From the NCBI RefSeq assembly GCF_003945345.1, contig NZ_AP019308.1, forward strand, positions 4,109,501 to 4,173,500: DNA of 64,000 nucleotides, written 5' to 3'. The notes beneath the pieces were generated by a model. That model saw nothing but the letters and a program-made list of their open reading frames with translations, was not told where the DNA came from and searched no databases. This document shows positions 17,095 to 25,390 of this stretch, piece by piece. Origin of the DNA: Paenibacillus baekrokdamisoli (lineage in GTDB: Bacteria > Bacillota > Bacilli > Paenibacillales > Paenibacillaceae). The position numbers and the translations under genes were made by a program. Position 1 is the first letter of the stretch. Each line of letters starts with the position of its first letter.

Positions 17095-18968
17095 AACGAA
17101 TCTCCTTTCGCCTCTATGCTTGTGTAAGGAAGTATAATTTTCACCTGTGTGCAGCTATGGACTTGGCTTTCAATTTGGATCCCAAAGTCCTTGCCGAATT
17201 CCAATTGGATTCGCTGTTCCAAATTGATCAAGCTAATACCAGAACCCGAGGCTTTCCGCTCTGACTTCCGCATTCGACTAGGATCTAACAGATGCTCTAG
17301 CATTTGCGGTTCAATGCCGTTGCCGTTATCGACCACACGAAGGATCAGCTTATCCTCTTGAACGTCTGCATGTATTTGTATACAAGGCTCTTTGTCAAAT
17401 GACGCTGTGAAGCCATGTGTAATCGCGTTTTCTAATATAGGCTGAATCGTAAACTTTGGTATTCTTGCTTCTAGTGATCGCGGATCCAAATTCAGGTGCA
17501 CTTGGATTTTCTGCATCGAACGAATTTCCTGAAACCGCACATAGCTGAGTGCATATTCTCGTTCCTCTTCCAGCGTACTAAAGATCACATCTGTATTCTT
17601 CAAGGTATAATCCAGCATACGAGTTAGCGATAGAATCGCGTCCTCCATCGTTCGATCACCGTGTAGAACAGCCATGAACCGCAGCGAATTTAAACAATTA
17701 TGCCAAAAATGCGGTCGCATTTGTGATTGCAGCATATGCAGCTCCAATCTTCGCTTTTCACTTTCCCCCTGCTTTATCGTTTCGATTTGAGCTTGAATCT
17801 GATCGAAAAATTGATAAATCCCCCGATTCAGCGTTTCCAGCTCTTTAAACCCTCTATAGGGATACGACTTTGGACTTTGGCCTTCTCCTGCATCTTTAAC
17901 AATGGTCGATAATTGATGAATGGGAAACGTCACTTTGATGTATAAAAAATAAATAAAGGTACCGAGCAATATGATCGAGAGCCCTGTCGTCATCATCGTT
18001 GTTCGCCATATATTCATGCTGCCTGAATCCAGAGATTGCAAGGGAGAGACTGAAACTAACACCCACGGCATGGAGGGTATTTGTTTATATTTGTAATAGT
18101 ACATCGTACCTGAGGAACGAATTTTATCCGAGCCAAAATCCGCATTATTCCTCTTTATATCTTGATATATTTTTTTCGTATCCAGATTCGTTCCCAGAAC
18201 GGTTGGAGCTTGCGAGGCATAGGAGGAAGAAGATTCATTCTGAAAAAGAATTTCCCCATCTACAGAAAGGATAAAAACGGAGTTCTGTTCATTGATCTGG
18301 GCTCTATTGAGCATCCGTTCGATTAATGAGCCATTCATTTCGATCACCAATAAACCTAGAGAAAGGTTATTCTGAATAATGTTTTTGCTTAAGTACAAGG
18401 CATTAGACAGCTCGTTATGATGAAAATCGCGCACGATATTGGAATGAATGTAATTGTTGTCCAAAGACACGCGTCGATTAAACCAGGAGAAGTTGGATAT
18501 GGTTTGTTTTAACTGCTGCTCTTCCTCAGCGTCCAGTGACGGATAGGCGTACATTTGATCTTCATTGGTTAGAACCTGAATGAACAAGGGCAATCTTAGA
18601 TGATAATAATCGGAAAATGATTGTATATGGTCCTTTATTTTCCCTTTTGCGTTCGCATCATTGTGCTGCAGCGTCGCAATTAATTCTGGATTATTAGATA
18701 ACGTACGAGCAAAATCATCGATATAATTTAAAGAATTCGCTATATTGACTGATAACGAATCCATGTTCTCAAACATGATTTGGTTGTACTGCTTCTCGAT
18801 TGTTTTCGTGGATTGCTTACTAATGACATACCCTTGAAAAGCAACAAAAAGTAAAATTAAACAAGCGATAAACACAAAAAATAGTAAATTCCAACCCGAG
18901 ACAACCCAGCTAAGCTTATGCCTCCATCTCATGCCACCTATCCGCCTCATTCCATATCTGAATGTCAT
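17091..18968 (-). CDS. Sensor histidine kinase (YesM-like)
   Basis: A 625-residue membrane sensor. A first membrane helix (about residues 20-45), a long extracytoplasmic domain (to about 325), a second helix (TGLSIILLGTFIYFLYIKV), a HAMP segment, a His_kinase domain with RPHFWHNCLNSL (His near 420) and an HATPase_c domain (PILENAITHG, DNGNGI, GSGISLINLEQRI) are seen. Start ATG 18968 has AGGAG 7 nt upstream; a longer frame begins at 19142 without support. It senses an extracellular cue and phosphorylates the YesN-type partner that overlaps it. Confidence 0.9.
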   Translation of the reverse strand: MTFRYGMRRIGGMRWRHKLSWVVSGWNLLFFVFIACLILLFVAFQGYVISKQSTKTIEKQYNQIMFENMDSLSVNIANSLNYIDDFARTLSNNPELIATLQHNDANAKGKIKDHIQSFSDYYHLRLPLFIQVLTNEDQMYAYPSLDAEEEQQLKQTISNFSWFNRRVSLDNNYIHSNIVRDFHHNELSNALYLSKNIIQNNLSLGLLVIEMNGSLIERMLNRAQINEQNSVFILSVDGEILFQNESSSSYASQAPTVLGTNLDTKKIYQDIKRNNADFGSDKIRSSGTMYYYKYKQIPSMPWVLVSVSPLQSLDSGSMNIWRTTMMTTGLSIILLGTFIYFLYIKVTFPIHQLSTIVKDAGEGQSPKSYPYRGFKELETLNRGIYQFFDQIQAQIETIKQGESEKRRLELHMLQSQMRPHFWHNCLNSLRFMAVLHGDRTMEDAILSLTRMLDYTLKNTDVIFSTLEEEREYALSYVRFQEIRSMQKIQVHLNLDPRSLEARIPKFTIQPILENAITHGFTASFDKEPCIQIHADVQEDKLILRVVDNGNGIEPQMLEHLLDPSRMRKSERKASGSGISLINLEQRIQLEFGKDFGIQIESQVHSCTQVKIILPYTSIEAKGDSL

Positions 18969-19142
18969 CAGCCGACTCCTGATAATCTCAATCTCTATGA
19001 GAAAACAATCTAAGATTAGTATAGCAGTCTTGAAAAAAGCGTTTTTTAAGATTAAGTAAACACGGGCAGCAAAGCTCGCTTCCTTTGGGGTATGTCTTCG
19101 CAATGGATAAATACTACCGTGAGTAATTGATAAGATCGACAT

Positions 19143-19226
19143 GGCGCATTAAAGCCCGCTGCGCGGACGGAACATTATTACGATCGCTAACGCTTCTTCA
19201 GAACGATTCCGTCCACTCCGCTAAGT
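19143..19226. repeat. Dispersed palindromic repeat, short copy
   Basis: This element shares near-identical arms with 46164-46310 in opposite orientation. Shared blocks include GCCCGCTGCGCGGACGGAA and, on the reverse strand, TTCTGAAGAAGCG and GCGATCGTAA. The ends GGACGGAA and TTCCGTCC form an inverted repeat, so the RNA would fold into a hairpin. It lies in the gap between the yesM-type gene and the DUF6526 gene. This copy lacks the central 55-60 nt insert found in the other. It looks like a small non-coding mobile or REP-like element. Confidence 0.7.
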
Positions 19227-19269
19227 TATTTCGCCTAGTCCATGCATTGATAGATGGCTTCGCCCATGC

Positions 19270-19701
19270 TCAAACTCGTAAGTGGTCCGCTCTCCAATGC
19301 GTGATAGATTGCTTAATTTTCCTAGGCTCCATCCCCATTTCGGCTGCGTTTAAGCATAAGGCAGGGAACGATTCATCCCCCTCGAAACGAAGTGCAATAA
19401 TCTGCTGCAAGGTGAGTCTCGCATCCAATGGTTTGCCTGTCAGCTGAAAATGTCGAAAATTCTCCTCTTGAACAATGCTGCGATCCTGCAAGTTGGTTGC
19501 AAACTGCCGAACAAGTACACCTAGTATCACAATACATAATGAAATACCAAAAATTAAAAGGGAAGAATAACTAAATTGCTCTGTGAACAAGTGAACAATA
19601 GACGCTACGAAAATAATAATTGTGATTGGTGCTAAGACAAAATGGAACAAAGGAACAAATTTCTTATGATTGTCATAGCTTTGCGGTTTGAGCTTACTCA
19701 T
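19270..19701 (-). CDS. DUF6526 family membrane protein
   Basis: A 143-residue protein with two membrane helices in the N-terminal half (FVLAPITIIIFVASIVHLF and SLLIFGISLCIVILGVLV) and a cytoplasmic tail with QDRSIVQEENFRH, IIALRFEGDES and KQSITHWRADHLRV. These match DUF6526, a family of unknown function. GGGAGG lies 7 nt before ATG 19701. The first codons overlap the end of a small upstream ORF, which suggests coupling. Confidence 0.75.
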   Translation of the reverse strand: MSKLKPQSYDNHKKFVPLFHFVLAPITIIIFVASIVHLFTEQFSYSSLLIFGISLCIVILGVLVRQFATNLQDRSIVQEENFRHFQLTGKPLDARLTLQQIIALRFEGDESFPALCLNAAEMGMEPRKIKQSITHWRADHLRV

Positions 19702-19837
19702 TTTTTTTGCCTCCCTTTATGACAGATACAACCGAATGGACCTCACCTGTGGGATCCCTTGTTTCATAAACTACTTGATCGGATTGCTTCACACATCCCA
19801 CCTTCTGCCGCGTAGTAGATCTCTTTAATTTATTCAA
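19694..19837 (-). CDS. Possible 47-residue protein upstream of DUF6526
   Basis: The frame runs from TTG 19837 to TAA 19694 and overlaps the DUF6526 start (ATGAGTAA arrangement). Its product is rich in polar residues, with segments KQSDQVVYETRDPTGEV and HSVVSVIKGGKKNE, and reads like protein rather than noise. An AGGA lies rather far upstream. I do not recognise a family. It could be real and coupled, or chance. Confidence 0.3.
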   Translation of the reverse strand: MNKLKRSTTRQKVGCVKQSDQVVYETRDPTGEVHSVVSVIKGGKKNE

Positions 19838-19937
19838 CAAAGAGACGCAACATCCTGTTAATTCCCTCTTTCTGTTAAAGAAATCGTTCTTTCACTGCAG
19901 TTAAATGCCACACCGACGAAGATATAGTGTTAACCAT

Positions 19938-19966
19938 TTATTTATATCGAACGTTTGTTATATAAT
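19938..19966 (+). promoter_or_regulatory. Promoter region of the TetR gene
   Basis: A perfect TATAAT lies at 19961-19966; the -35 (TTATTT, 19938-19943) is weak at 17-nt spacing. A TCGAACGTTTGTT segment with core AACGTT (19950-19955) in the spacer resembles half-site spacing of TetR operators and may mediate autoregulation. Confidence 0.45.
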
Positions 19967-20014
19967 AAATGAGAGGAAACAACAGTCAGTATCTATAAAT
20001 GGAGGTGTATAGCA

Positions 20015-20569
20015 ATTCCAAAAGTAGTTGATCATGAACGCTTTCGAACGGAACTGCTAGATCGCTGCTTCGACCTATTTGCCAACAAGACTATATCTTC
20101 GTTGACCATGCGGGAAATTGCAAAGCAACTGGGTATTTCAACAGGAAAAATATATCATTATTTTCCTGATAAGCAACAATTGTTCGAGCAGATGGTCCGT
20201 CATCTAACAACAAAGGATATCTTTCAAAGTAATTTTGATATTTCGGGCAATACATCGGAGCAACGGCTTAGACATTTGTTCCGGTATGTGTTGGAACAGG
20301 AAAACAATTATACTCGAAAATTATTATTCATCGTCGATTATTACCGAAGCACCGATCTCGCAGCGGAACATAGAAACATATTGCATGAAGCGGTAGAGCA
20401 GTACATCGCCATGCTTCAGCGAATCGTCCCGAATCGAGAAGACGCCTTTTTTCTTCTTATTATCATTCACGGCTTACTGCTTCTGAGATATTTTGACGGG
20501 GGAGAGACGTTGTTTGAGTCGCACGCAAAGCAAGCTATTGAATGGGTAATTAGTCGTGAAAACAAGTAA
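20015..20569 (+). CDS. TetR/AcrR-family transcriptional regulator with apparent AUU start
   Basis: A 184-residue protein. The DNA-binding domain includes TMREIAKQLGISTGKIYHYFPDK (about residues 30-52). The first helix (VVDHERFRTELLDRCFDLFA) is encoded upstream of any ATG. A perfect GGAGGT (20001-20006) lies 8 nt before ATT at 20015, so initiation at AUU is the simplest reading (I/M-P-K-V-V-D). TTG 20102 or ATG 20108 would remove helix 1 of the DNA-binding domain and have no ribosome site. The gene is 25 nt ahead of the DUF2834 gene, its likely target. Confidence 0.8.
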   Translation: MPKVVDHERFRTELLDRCFDLFANKTISSLTMREIAKQLGISTGKIYHYFPDKQQLFEQMVRHLTTKDIFQSNFDISGNTSEQRLRHLFRYVLEQENNYTRKLLFIVDYYRSTDLAAEHRNILHEAVEQYIAMLQRIVPNREDAFFLLIIIHGLLLLRYFDGGETLFESHAKQAIEWVISRENK

Positions 20570-20594
20570 ATTCAAAATACGAGGGTGAACGTGC

Positions 20595-20918
20595 ATGAAG
20601 AGAGAACATGGTTATTTGCTATTAACTTTTTTAGGAATCGTGCTACCTTATTGGTACTTTATTCCGTTCCTCCAGACGCACGGATTCGATGTAAAAGAGC
20701 TAGTAAACCAATTATTTGTAAACAAAATATCCGGTTTTTTTGCCATGGATGTCATAGTTTCGTCCGTGGTACTATGGTATTTCATTCTAATCGAGGGGAA
20801 AAAGCTGGGGATGAAGCGCCTTTGGGTGTACGTAATCGCAAGTTTGGCCGTTGGTGTCTCTCTGGCGTTCCCCTTATTTCTGTATATAAGGGAGCGCCAG
20901 AAGAGCAGGGGAGTTTAA
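20595..20918 (+). CDS. DUF2834 family membrane protein
   Basis: A 107-residue protein with three membrane helices (residues 5-25, 47-68 and 77-96) and the family pattern FLGIVLPYWYFIPFLQTHGF, FFAMDVIVSS, LWVY and SLAFPLFLYIRER. The function of DUF2834 is unknown. A GAGGGTG ribosome site precedes ATG 20595. Co-directional with the TetR gene, so probably under its control. Confidence 0.82.
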   Translation: MKREHGYLLLTFLGIVLPYWYFIPFLQTHGFDVKELVNQLFVNKISGFFAMDVIVSSVVLWYFILIEGKKLGMKRLWVYVIASLAVGVSLAFPLFLYIRERQKSRGV

Positions 20919-20968
20919 TTGAATAACCTGCCCTTACGTCATCGCAATTACTCCAACAACGTACACCT

Positions 20969-21445
20969 TTAATTAAATGACATCCATACCGTATTCCCCA
21001 GAACCTCAAAACCTTGTTTAAACCAAAAGTTCCGTGATTTATCCAGTGTATACACATACATTTTCTTATTGGGGTATTTCACTTTAAGCCAGTTAATAAA
21101 GAAAGCTGCATACCCCTTGCTTTCGAATTCCTCCAGAACATCTAATGCTTCTATAAATACAAAATCTGTTTTGTTCTTAATATCCACATAGAAGTCCTTT
21201 TCTAGGTACCTCTCATCCTGGCTAAAATAATCTTTTTCCGCCTTCTGGATTAACTGTTTCCCATTACTGTATTCCCAAATTACGCCGTACCCGACCATAT
21301 TATTCTCAGCTTCAATGACGTAGATCTCTCTAGGTATTTCCGATTTATCCTTCTTGCTCAATTCCCCTGCATGATACCCAGATGTTAATTCTCCTAATAG
21401 GGACTGCATGTCTTGATTGAATGGTTTTGCAATAATAGTAGGCAT
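20969..21445 (-). CDS. GNAT-type N-acetyltransferase-like protein
   Basis: A 158-residue protein. A beta-strand with an acidic ligand-side loop (FVFIEALDVLEEFESKGYAAFFINWLK, residues 93-120) and the end NFWFKQGFEVLGNTVW have the order of a GNAT fold, with a degenerate acetyl-CoA loop (SKGYA). The substrate is not known. Monocistronic and convergent with the DUF2834 gene. Confidence 0.6.
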   Translation of the reverse strand: MPTIIAKPFNQDMQSLLGELTSGYHAGELSKKDKSEIPREIYVIEAENNMVGYGVIWEYSNGKQLIQKAEKDYFSQDERYLEKDFYVDIKNKTDFVFIEALDVLEEFESKGYAAFFINWLKVKYPNKKMYVYTLDKSRNFWFKQGFEVLGNTVWMSFN

Positions 21446-21485
21446 TTTCGATCTCCTTTTGCTATGGTATAGCGTGTATAGTCTC

Positions 21486-21526
21486 TAAAGAAAAAGAAGC
21501 AGGGTGCTATTCCGTACCCTACTTCT
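21486..21526 (-). terminator. Rho-independent terminator of the ABC-F gene
   Basis: In the minus direction an 11-bp stem (AGAAGTAGGGT with ACCCTGCTTCT, one wobble) and a 10-nt loop are followed by TTTTCTTT, 119 nt after the ABC-F stop. Confidence 0.85.
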
Positions 21527-21644
21527 CATCATTTATTGTGATGTTCGATTGTCCTTAAGCGCCTTTAAGAGTAACTGATTCGTTTCCAGCCGTCAATCCA
21601 TATTATCGCTTTTGTTATCCATATTATCACTTTATGAGATGAAT

Positions 21645-23573
21645 TTAATTCGACAGCTCCATCCACGATTCCAAAAGTGTATCAAGCTTCGATTGCTCCT
21701 CTTCCCGCTCAAGCCACCTTGCTTCAAGCTCGGCAGTATCGCCAGTATGATCCCAAAGGTGCAGGTCTTCATCGATATGAGCTAGCTTCGCTTCAAGTAC
21801 AGCAATATCAAGCTCCAGCTGCTCACGTCTCCGCTCGTTTGTGCGTGTCATGCTGCTGCTTTCAACCGCCCTTTCTAAGGGCTGCTGTCGATCTGATGCT
21901 GCATTGGTTTTCTTCTTTTCGGCGAACTGCGGAATACTCGAACGTTCTCCACGTTTCTCCTTAAAATCATCATAATTGCCGAGATACGCGGCTATCCTGC
22001 CTTGATTCAGCTCCCATACGCGTTTCGCCAGACGATTAATAAAATATCGGTCATGGGAAATCGCCAGTACCGTTCCCGGAAAATCCTCCAGTGCCTCTTC
22101 CAATGCTTCGCGTGAAGCCATGTCGAGATGATTCGTCGGCTCATCCAGCAGAAGCAGGTTCGGCTTGCGTCTTACAAGCAATGCTAGCCGCAGACGGGAC
22201 CATTCGCCGCCGGAGAGCATTTGCAGCGGCTTGAAAACGTCAACACCATAGAACAAATATTTGGCCAATATATTTCGCGCTTCGCCTTCCTCCAGACCGC
22301 CCTCCGTGCGGAAATAATCCAGTACCGTCAGCTTGTTATCCTTCACCGGCTCCTGCTGAGCCAAATAACCGATCTCTACACGCGCCCCTTGCACGACCTC
22401 GCCTGCATCCGGCGCAACCACACCCATAAGCAGTTTGAAAAGCGTCGTTTTCCCCGAGCCATTATCCCCGAGCAGCACGACCTTCTCACCATATTGCAGG
22501 CTCCCCTCTGCTCCATTCAAAATCACGCGATCCCCGAATTGCTTGTTCACACCTTCGAATGCGATGACCTTACGACCAGAACGATCAAGAGGGGACAGCT
22601 CAAAATCTGCCGTCTTCTGCTCCATGACAGGACGCTTTACTGCCTCCATCCGCTCCAGAGCTTTTCGCATCGAGGCTGCCCGTTTGAAGAACTTTTCATT
22701 ATCTCCAATGCGCCCCCATTCCTCCAGCTTACGGATCGTTTCTTTCATTTTTTTCATCACCTTCTGCTGCTCTTGATACTGAGCGAACTGCTGCAAAAGG
22801 CGCTCTTCCTTCTCCTTCATATACCCGCTGTAGTTGGTGAGATACGTGTGAGCCTCCCCGTCCTCCAGCTCAATCATTTTCGTGCCGACGGCATCGAGAA
22901 AATAACGATCATGCGACACGATGACACATGCGCCGTCATAACGTTGAAGAAATTGCTCCAGCCACTCTATACCCTTGAGATCCAGGTGATTCGTCGGCTC
23001 ATCCAATAGCAGCAAAGCTGGACGAACTACTAACTGGGATGCCAGAACAATACGCGTCTTCTCACCACCGGACAAGCTGGCAAATTTCCGCTGATTGTTG
23101 TTTTGATCAATTTGCAAGCCGGCTGCCACTTGATCAATAGCCGTATCCATCTCATAGCCGCCGCCTTGTTCGAATCTCTCTTGAAGCAATGCATATGACT
23201 TGAGCAGCTGCTCCATCGCGTCCGGATCGGAGGCTGCCTTAGAGCTGGACATCTGCTGCTCCATGACCGACATTTCCTGCTTCATGACCATCAGCTCCCG
23301 ATAACCATAGGTAAGCACCTCATATACAGTCAGTTCCTCGAACGCTGCAGGAATTTGCGGCAGATAGCCGATTTGCAAATCCTTCTTAATGGTTAACATA
23401 CCCTCATCTACCTGCTCATGGCCCGAAATTAATCGGAGCAGCGTTGATTTCCCACTCCCATTGCGGCCGATTAGACCGACTTTTTCACTGTCTTGCAGTT
23501 GTAACGTTACCCCATCCAAAACAAGGTTTGCTGCATGGTATTTCTTTATCTGTTGAACGTTAATAATTATCAT
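21645..23573 (-). CDS. ABC-F family ATPase, likely ribosome protection
   Basis: A 642-residue soluble protein with two ABC domains and no membrane segments. Domain 1 has GRNGSGKST (about residue 36) and LSGGEKTR; domain 2 has GDNGSGKTT (about 370) and LSGGEWSR. The linker is basic and helical, and a coiled-coil C-terminal extension begins near residue 560. ATG 23573 has AGGAGG 8 nt upstream. ABC-F proteins of this shape act on the ribosome, and many give resistance to PLS-type antibiotics. The leader attenuator found upstream strengthens an antibiotic-responsive role here. I cannot tell which drug class. Confidence 0.85.
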   Translation of the reverse strand: MIIINVQQIKKYHAANLVLDGVTLQLQDSEKVGLIGRNGSGKSTLLRLISGHEQVDEGMLTIKKDLQIGYLPQIPAAFEELTVYEVLTYGYRELMVMKQEMSVMEQQMSSSKAASDPDAMEQLLKSYALLQERFEQGGGYEMDTAIDQVAAGLQIDQNNNQRKFASLSGGEKTRIVLASQLVVRPALLLLDEPTNHLDLKGIEWLEQFLQRYDGACVIVSHDRYFLDAVGTKMIELEDGEAHTYLTNYSGYMKEKEERLLQQFAQYQEQQKVMKKMKETIRKLEEWGRIGDNEKFFKRAASMRKALERMEAVKRPVMEQKTADFELSPLDRSGRKVIAFEGVNKQFGDRVILNGAEGSLQYGEKVVLLGDNGSGKTTLFKLLMGVVAPDAGEVVQGARVEIGYLAQQEPVKDNKLTVLDYFRTEGGLEEGEARNILAKYLFYGVDVFKPLQMLSGGEWSRLRLALLVRRKPNLLLLDEPTNHLDMASREALEEALEDFPGTVLAISHDRYFINRLAKRVWELNQGRIAAYLGNYDDFKEKRGERSSIPQFAEKKKTNAASDRQQPLERAVESSSMTRTNERRREQLELDIAVLEAKLAHIDEDLHLWDHTGDTAELEARWLEREEEQSKLDTLLESWMELSN

Positions 23574-23616
23574 TGAAAGAGCCTCCTGTTAGATGAAGAC
23601 CCTAGCTTACATGCAC

Positions 23617-23651
23617 AAAAAGAGCCGCGGCAACAAGCCCGCGACCCTCTG
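23617..23651 (-). terminator. Attenuator terminator in the ABC-F leader
   Basis: On the minus strand AGAG..CGCGG pairs with CCGCG.CTCT, followed at once by TTTTT, between the leader ORF and the ABC-F start. It would stop transcription unless an alternative structure forms. A possible competing helix is GAAGAC near the end of the leader ORF (23691-23686) with GTCTTC before the ribosome site (23600-23595). Confidence 0.8.
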
Positions 23652-23674
23652 GATGATAAAGCTATCCGTTGTGG

Positions 23675-23806
23675 TTAAGGTAGGCGTCTTCTCGCGAATG
23701 GTTCAAACGTATGTTCATAATTGGACAGACTGATCCCGTTCGCGGAAAATACATGAACAATGCCAGCCATAGCAATCGGCAGCTGGCTAATACGGTTGTT
23801 AACCAT
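23675..23806 (-). CDS. 43-residue leader peptide controlling the ABC-F gene
   Basis: The frame starts at ATG 23806 and ends at TAA 23675, 24 nt before the attenuator stem. It contains MVNNRISQLPIAMAG, SANGISLSNYEH and ends FARRRLP. The three consecutive arginine codons near the end are a plausible ribosome-stalling site. GAGGT/GTAGGTG precede the start. Ribosome stalling on such leaders by antibiotics is the known switch for several ARE ABC-F genes (for example vmlR-type), so this is the expected role; the peptide itself I do not recognise from a named family. Confidence 0.7.
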   Translation of the reverse strand: MVNNRISQLPIAMAGIVHVFSANGISLSNYEHTFEPFARRRLP

Positions 23807-23843
23807 TTCGTGATTCACCTACCTCACCCCCTCACTTTAATAT

Positions 23844-23856
23844 TGTTACTGTAACA
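23844..23856. promoter_or_regulatory. 13-bp perfect palindrome upstream of the ABC-F leader
   Basis: TGTTACTGTAACA is symmetrical around its central base and lies 38 nt upstream of the leader ATG, in the likely promoter region. It may be an operator; no nearby regulator is evident. Confidence 0.3.
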
Positions 23857-23919
23857 TAAACCATGGTGTCGCAGCAATGTAAATACCCCCATTACGCAAA
23901 TAATGCTTGATGAAATCCC

Positions 23920-23938
23920 AGTAAGTGCTTACTATAAA
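23920..23938 (+). promoter_or_regulatory. Inverted repeat and -10 box ahead of the APC permease
   Basis: AGTAAG-TG-CTTACT (23920-23933) directly abuts TATAAA (23933-23938). A possible -35 (TTGATG, 23907-23912) is 20 nt away, which is long. An operator over the promoter is plausible. Confidence 0.35.
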
Positions 23939-23956
23939 TATGCATGACTATGTAAG

Positions 23957-25375
23957 ATGAGTTGCCACAAAAAACCATTTATGGGAAATGAGGATAATAT
24001 TTTGCAAAAGAACGGCACATCCACACCAAAGACAGGTTACTCCCAAGAATTAAAGAGAACGCTTACCATGAAAGATCTGGTCATCTTCGGCTTAATTACG
24101 ATGCTGCCAATTGCACCAACACAGGTGTATGCAGGTGCATCGATTGCCAGCTTTGGTATGGCCCCATTAGTCTATTTAATTGGTATGATTGCCATGTTTT
24201 TCACTGCACTTAGCTATAGTAAAATGAGCCAGGAGTTTCCCATTGCAGGATCCGCCTACTCCTTCGTTCAACGGGGAATGAATCCTCATATCGGGTTTTT
24301 AACAGGGTGGTTAATTGTTCTCGATTACATTATTGTACCCGGCTTGTTGGTATCCTTCTCTACCCTATGGTTATCCGTGGTTCTTCCTGACTTCCCTTCA
24401 TGGCTTCTAATTATTGTGTTCGTCGGACTTATGACTTTCGTGAACGTAAGAGGTATCGAAGTCGGTAAGCGAGTGAATCAATTCTTCCTATTGGGTCAAT
24501 TAACCCTAATTCTTATCTTTCTGATCTGTGCCATTAAGTTTGTTTTCATCGATGGTCATGGTACTGGAGGCTTCTCGCTTTCTCCTTTCTGGCAATCTGA
24601 TAAAATAGATCTTAAGTTTATCGCCAATGCCGCTTCCATTGCGATGCTTGGCTTTATCGGTTTTGATGCGATCAGCACTCTCTCTGAGGAAACGAAAGAT
24701 CCAACAAGAACCGTTGGTAAATCGGTAGTAGCCAGTTTAGTTCTGATCGGCCTGCTGTTCATGGGTCAAGGTTACATGGCATCATTAGCTCATCCTGATT
24801 ATGCGAATCTGGATGCCGACATGGGATACTTCGACATCATTCGCGAAGTCGGAGGAGACGGCTTGTATTATACCTTTATTATCGCTGGCGTTATCTGCGT
24901 AGGTATTTCTAATGCGTTAACGGTACAATCTGCAATATCCCGTGTATTGTTCTCTATGGGTCGTGATAAAGTTATCCCATTCTCCGGTTTCTTAGGTAAA
25001 GTACATCCGAAGTATAAAACACCTGCTAACGCATCGATCTTTGTCGGTGTACTGTCCGTGTTTGTTGGACTCTTTATTTCACTGGAAACCTTGACTCGAC
25101 TAGTCAACTTCGGCGCAATGTCTACCTATATGCTGCTGAATCTTTCCGTTATCACGTATTTCTTCTTTAAAAAGAAACAACGCAGCAACTTCAAGCATCT
25201 CATAGGCTATCTGCTCTTCCCGCTCATTGGTTTCTTAGTTATCGGATTTATTTGGACAGGCTTTGATACGTTAACTTACGTTATCGGGTTCTCGTGGCTA
25301 GCTATCGGATTGGTCATCGTCGCTATCAAATCTAAAGGATTTAAGGAAGTACCGCCAGCACTTAAGGGCGTATAA
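23957..25375 (+). CDS. APC-family amino acid/polyamine permease
   Basis: A 472-residue transporter with twelve predicted membrane helices. The family motif IAGSAYSFVQRGMNPHIGFLTGW (about 95-117) is typical of APC permeases, and GFIGFDAISTLSEETKDP (about 233-250) is the consensus region after helix 6. The layout is close to the putrescine/amino acid importer group. ATG 23957 has no clear ribosome site; TTG 24002 has GAGG 8 nt upstream and may be the real start, giving 457 residues. The SDR gene follows after 15 nt, so an imported amine or amino-acid derivative may be oxidised by it (inference). Confidence 0.88.
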   Translation: MSCHKKPFMGNEDNILQKNGTSTPKTGYSQELKRTLTMKDLVIFGLITMLPIAPTQVYAGASIASFGMAPLVYLIGMIAMFFTALSYSKMSQEFPIAGSAYSFVQRGMNPHIGFLTGWLIVLDYIIVPGLLVSFSTLWLSVVLPDFPSWLLIIVFVGLMTFVNVRGIEVGKRVNQFFLLGQLTLILIFLICAIKFVFIDGHGTGGFSLSPFWQSDKIDLKFIANAASIAMLGFIGFDAISTLSEETKDPTRTVGKSVVASLVLIGLLFMGQGYMASLAHPDYANLDADMGYFDIIREVGGDGLYYTFIIAGVICVGISNALTVQSAISRVLFSMGRDKVIPFSGFLGKVHPKYKTPANASIFVGVLSVFVGLFISLETLTRLVNFGAMSTYMLLNLSVITYFFFKKKQRSNFKHLIGYLLFPLIGFLVIGFIWTGFDTLTYVIGFSWLAIGLVIVAIKSKGFKEVPPALKGV

Positions 25376-25390
25376 TGAGGAGGAACAACA

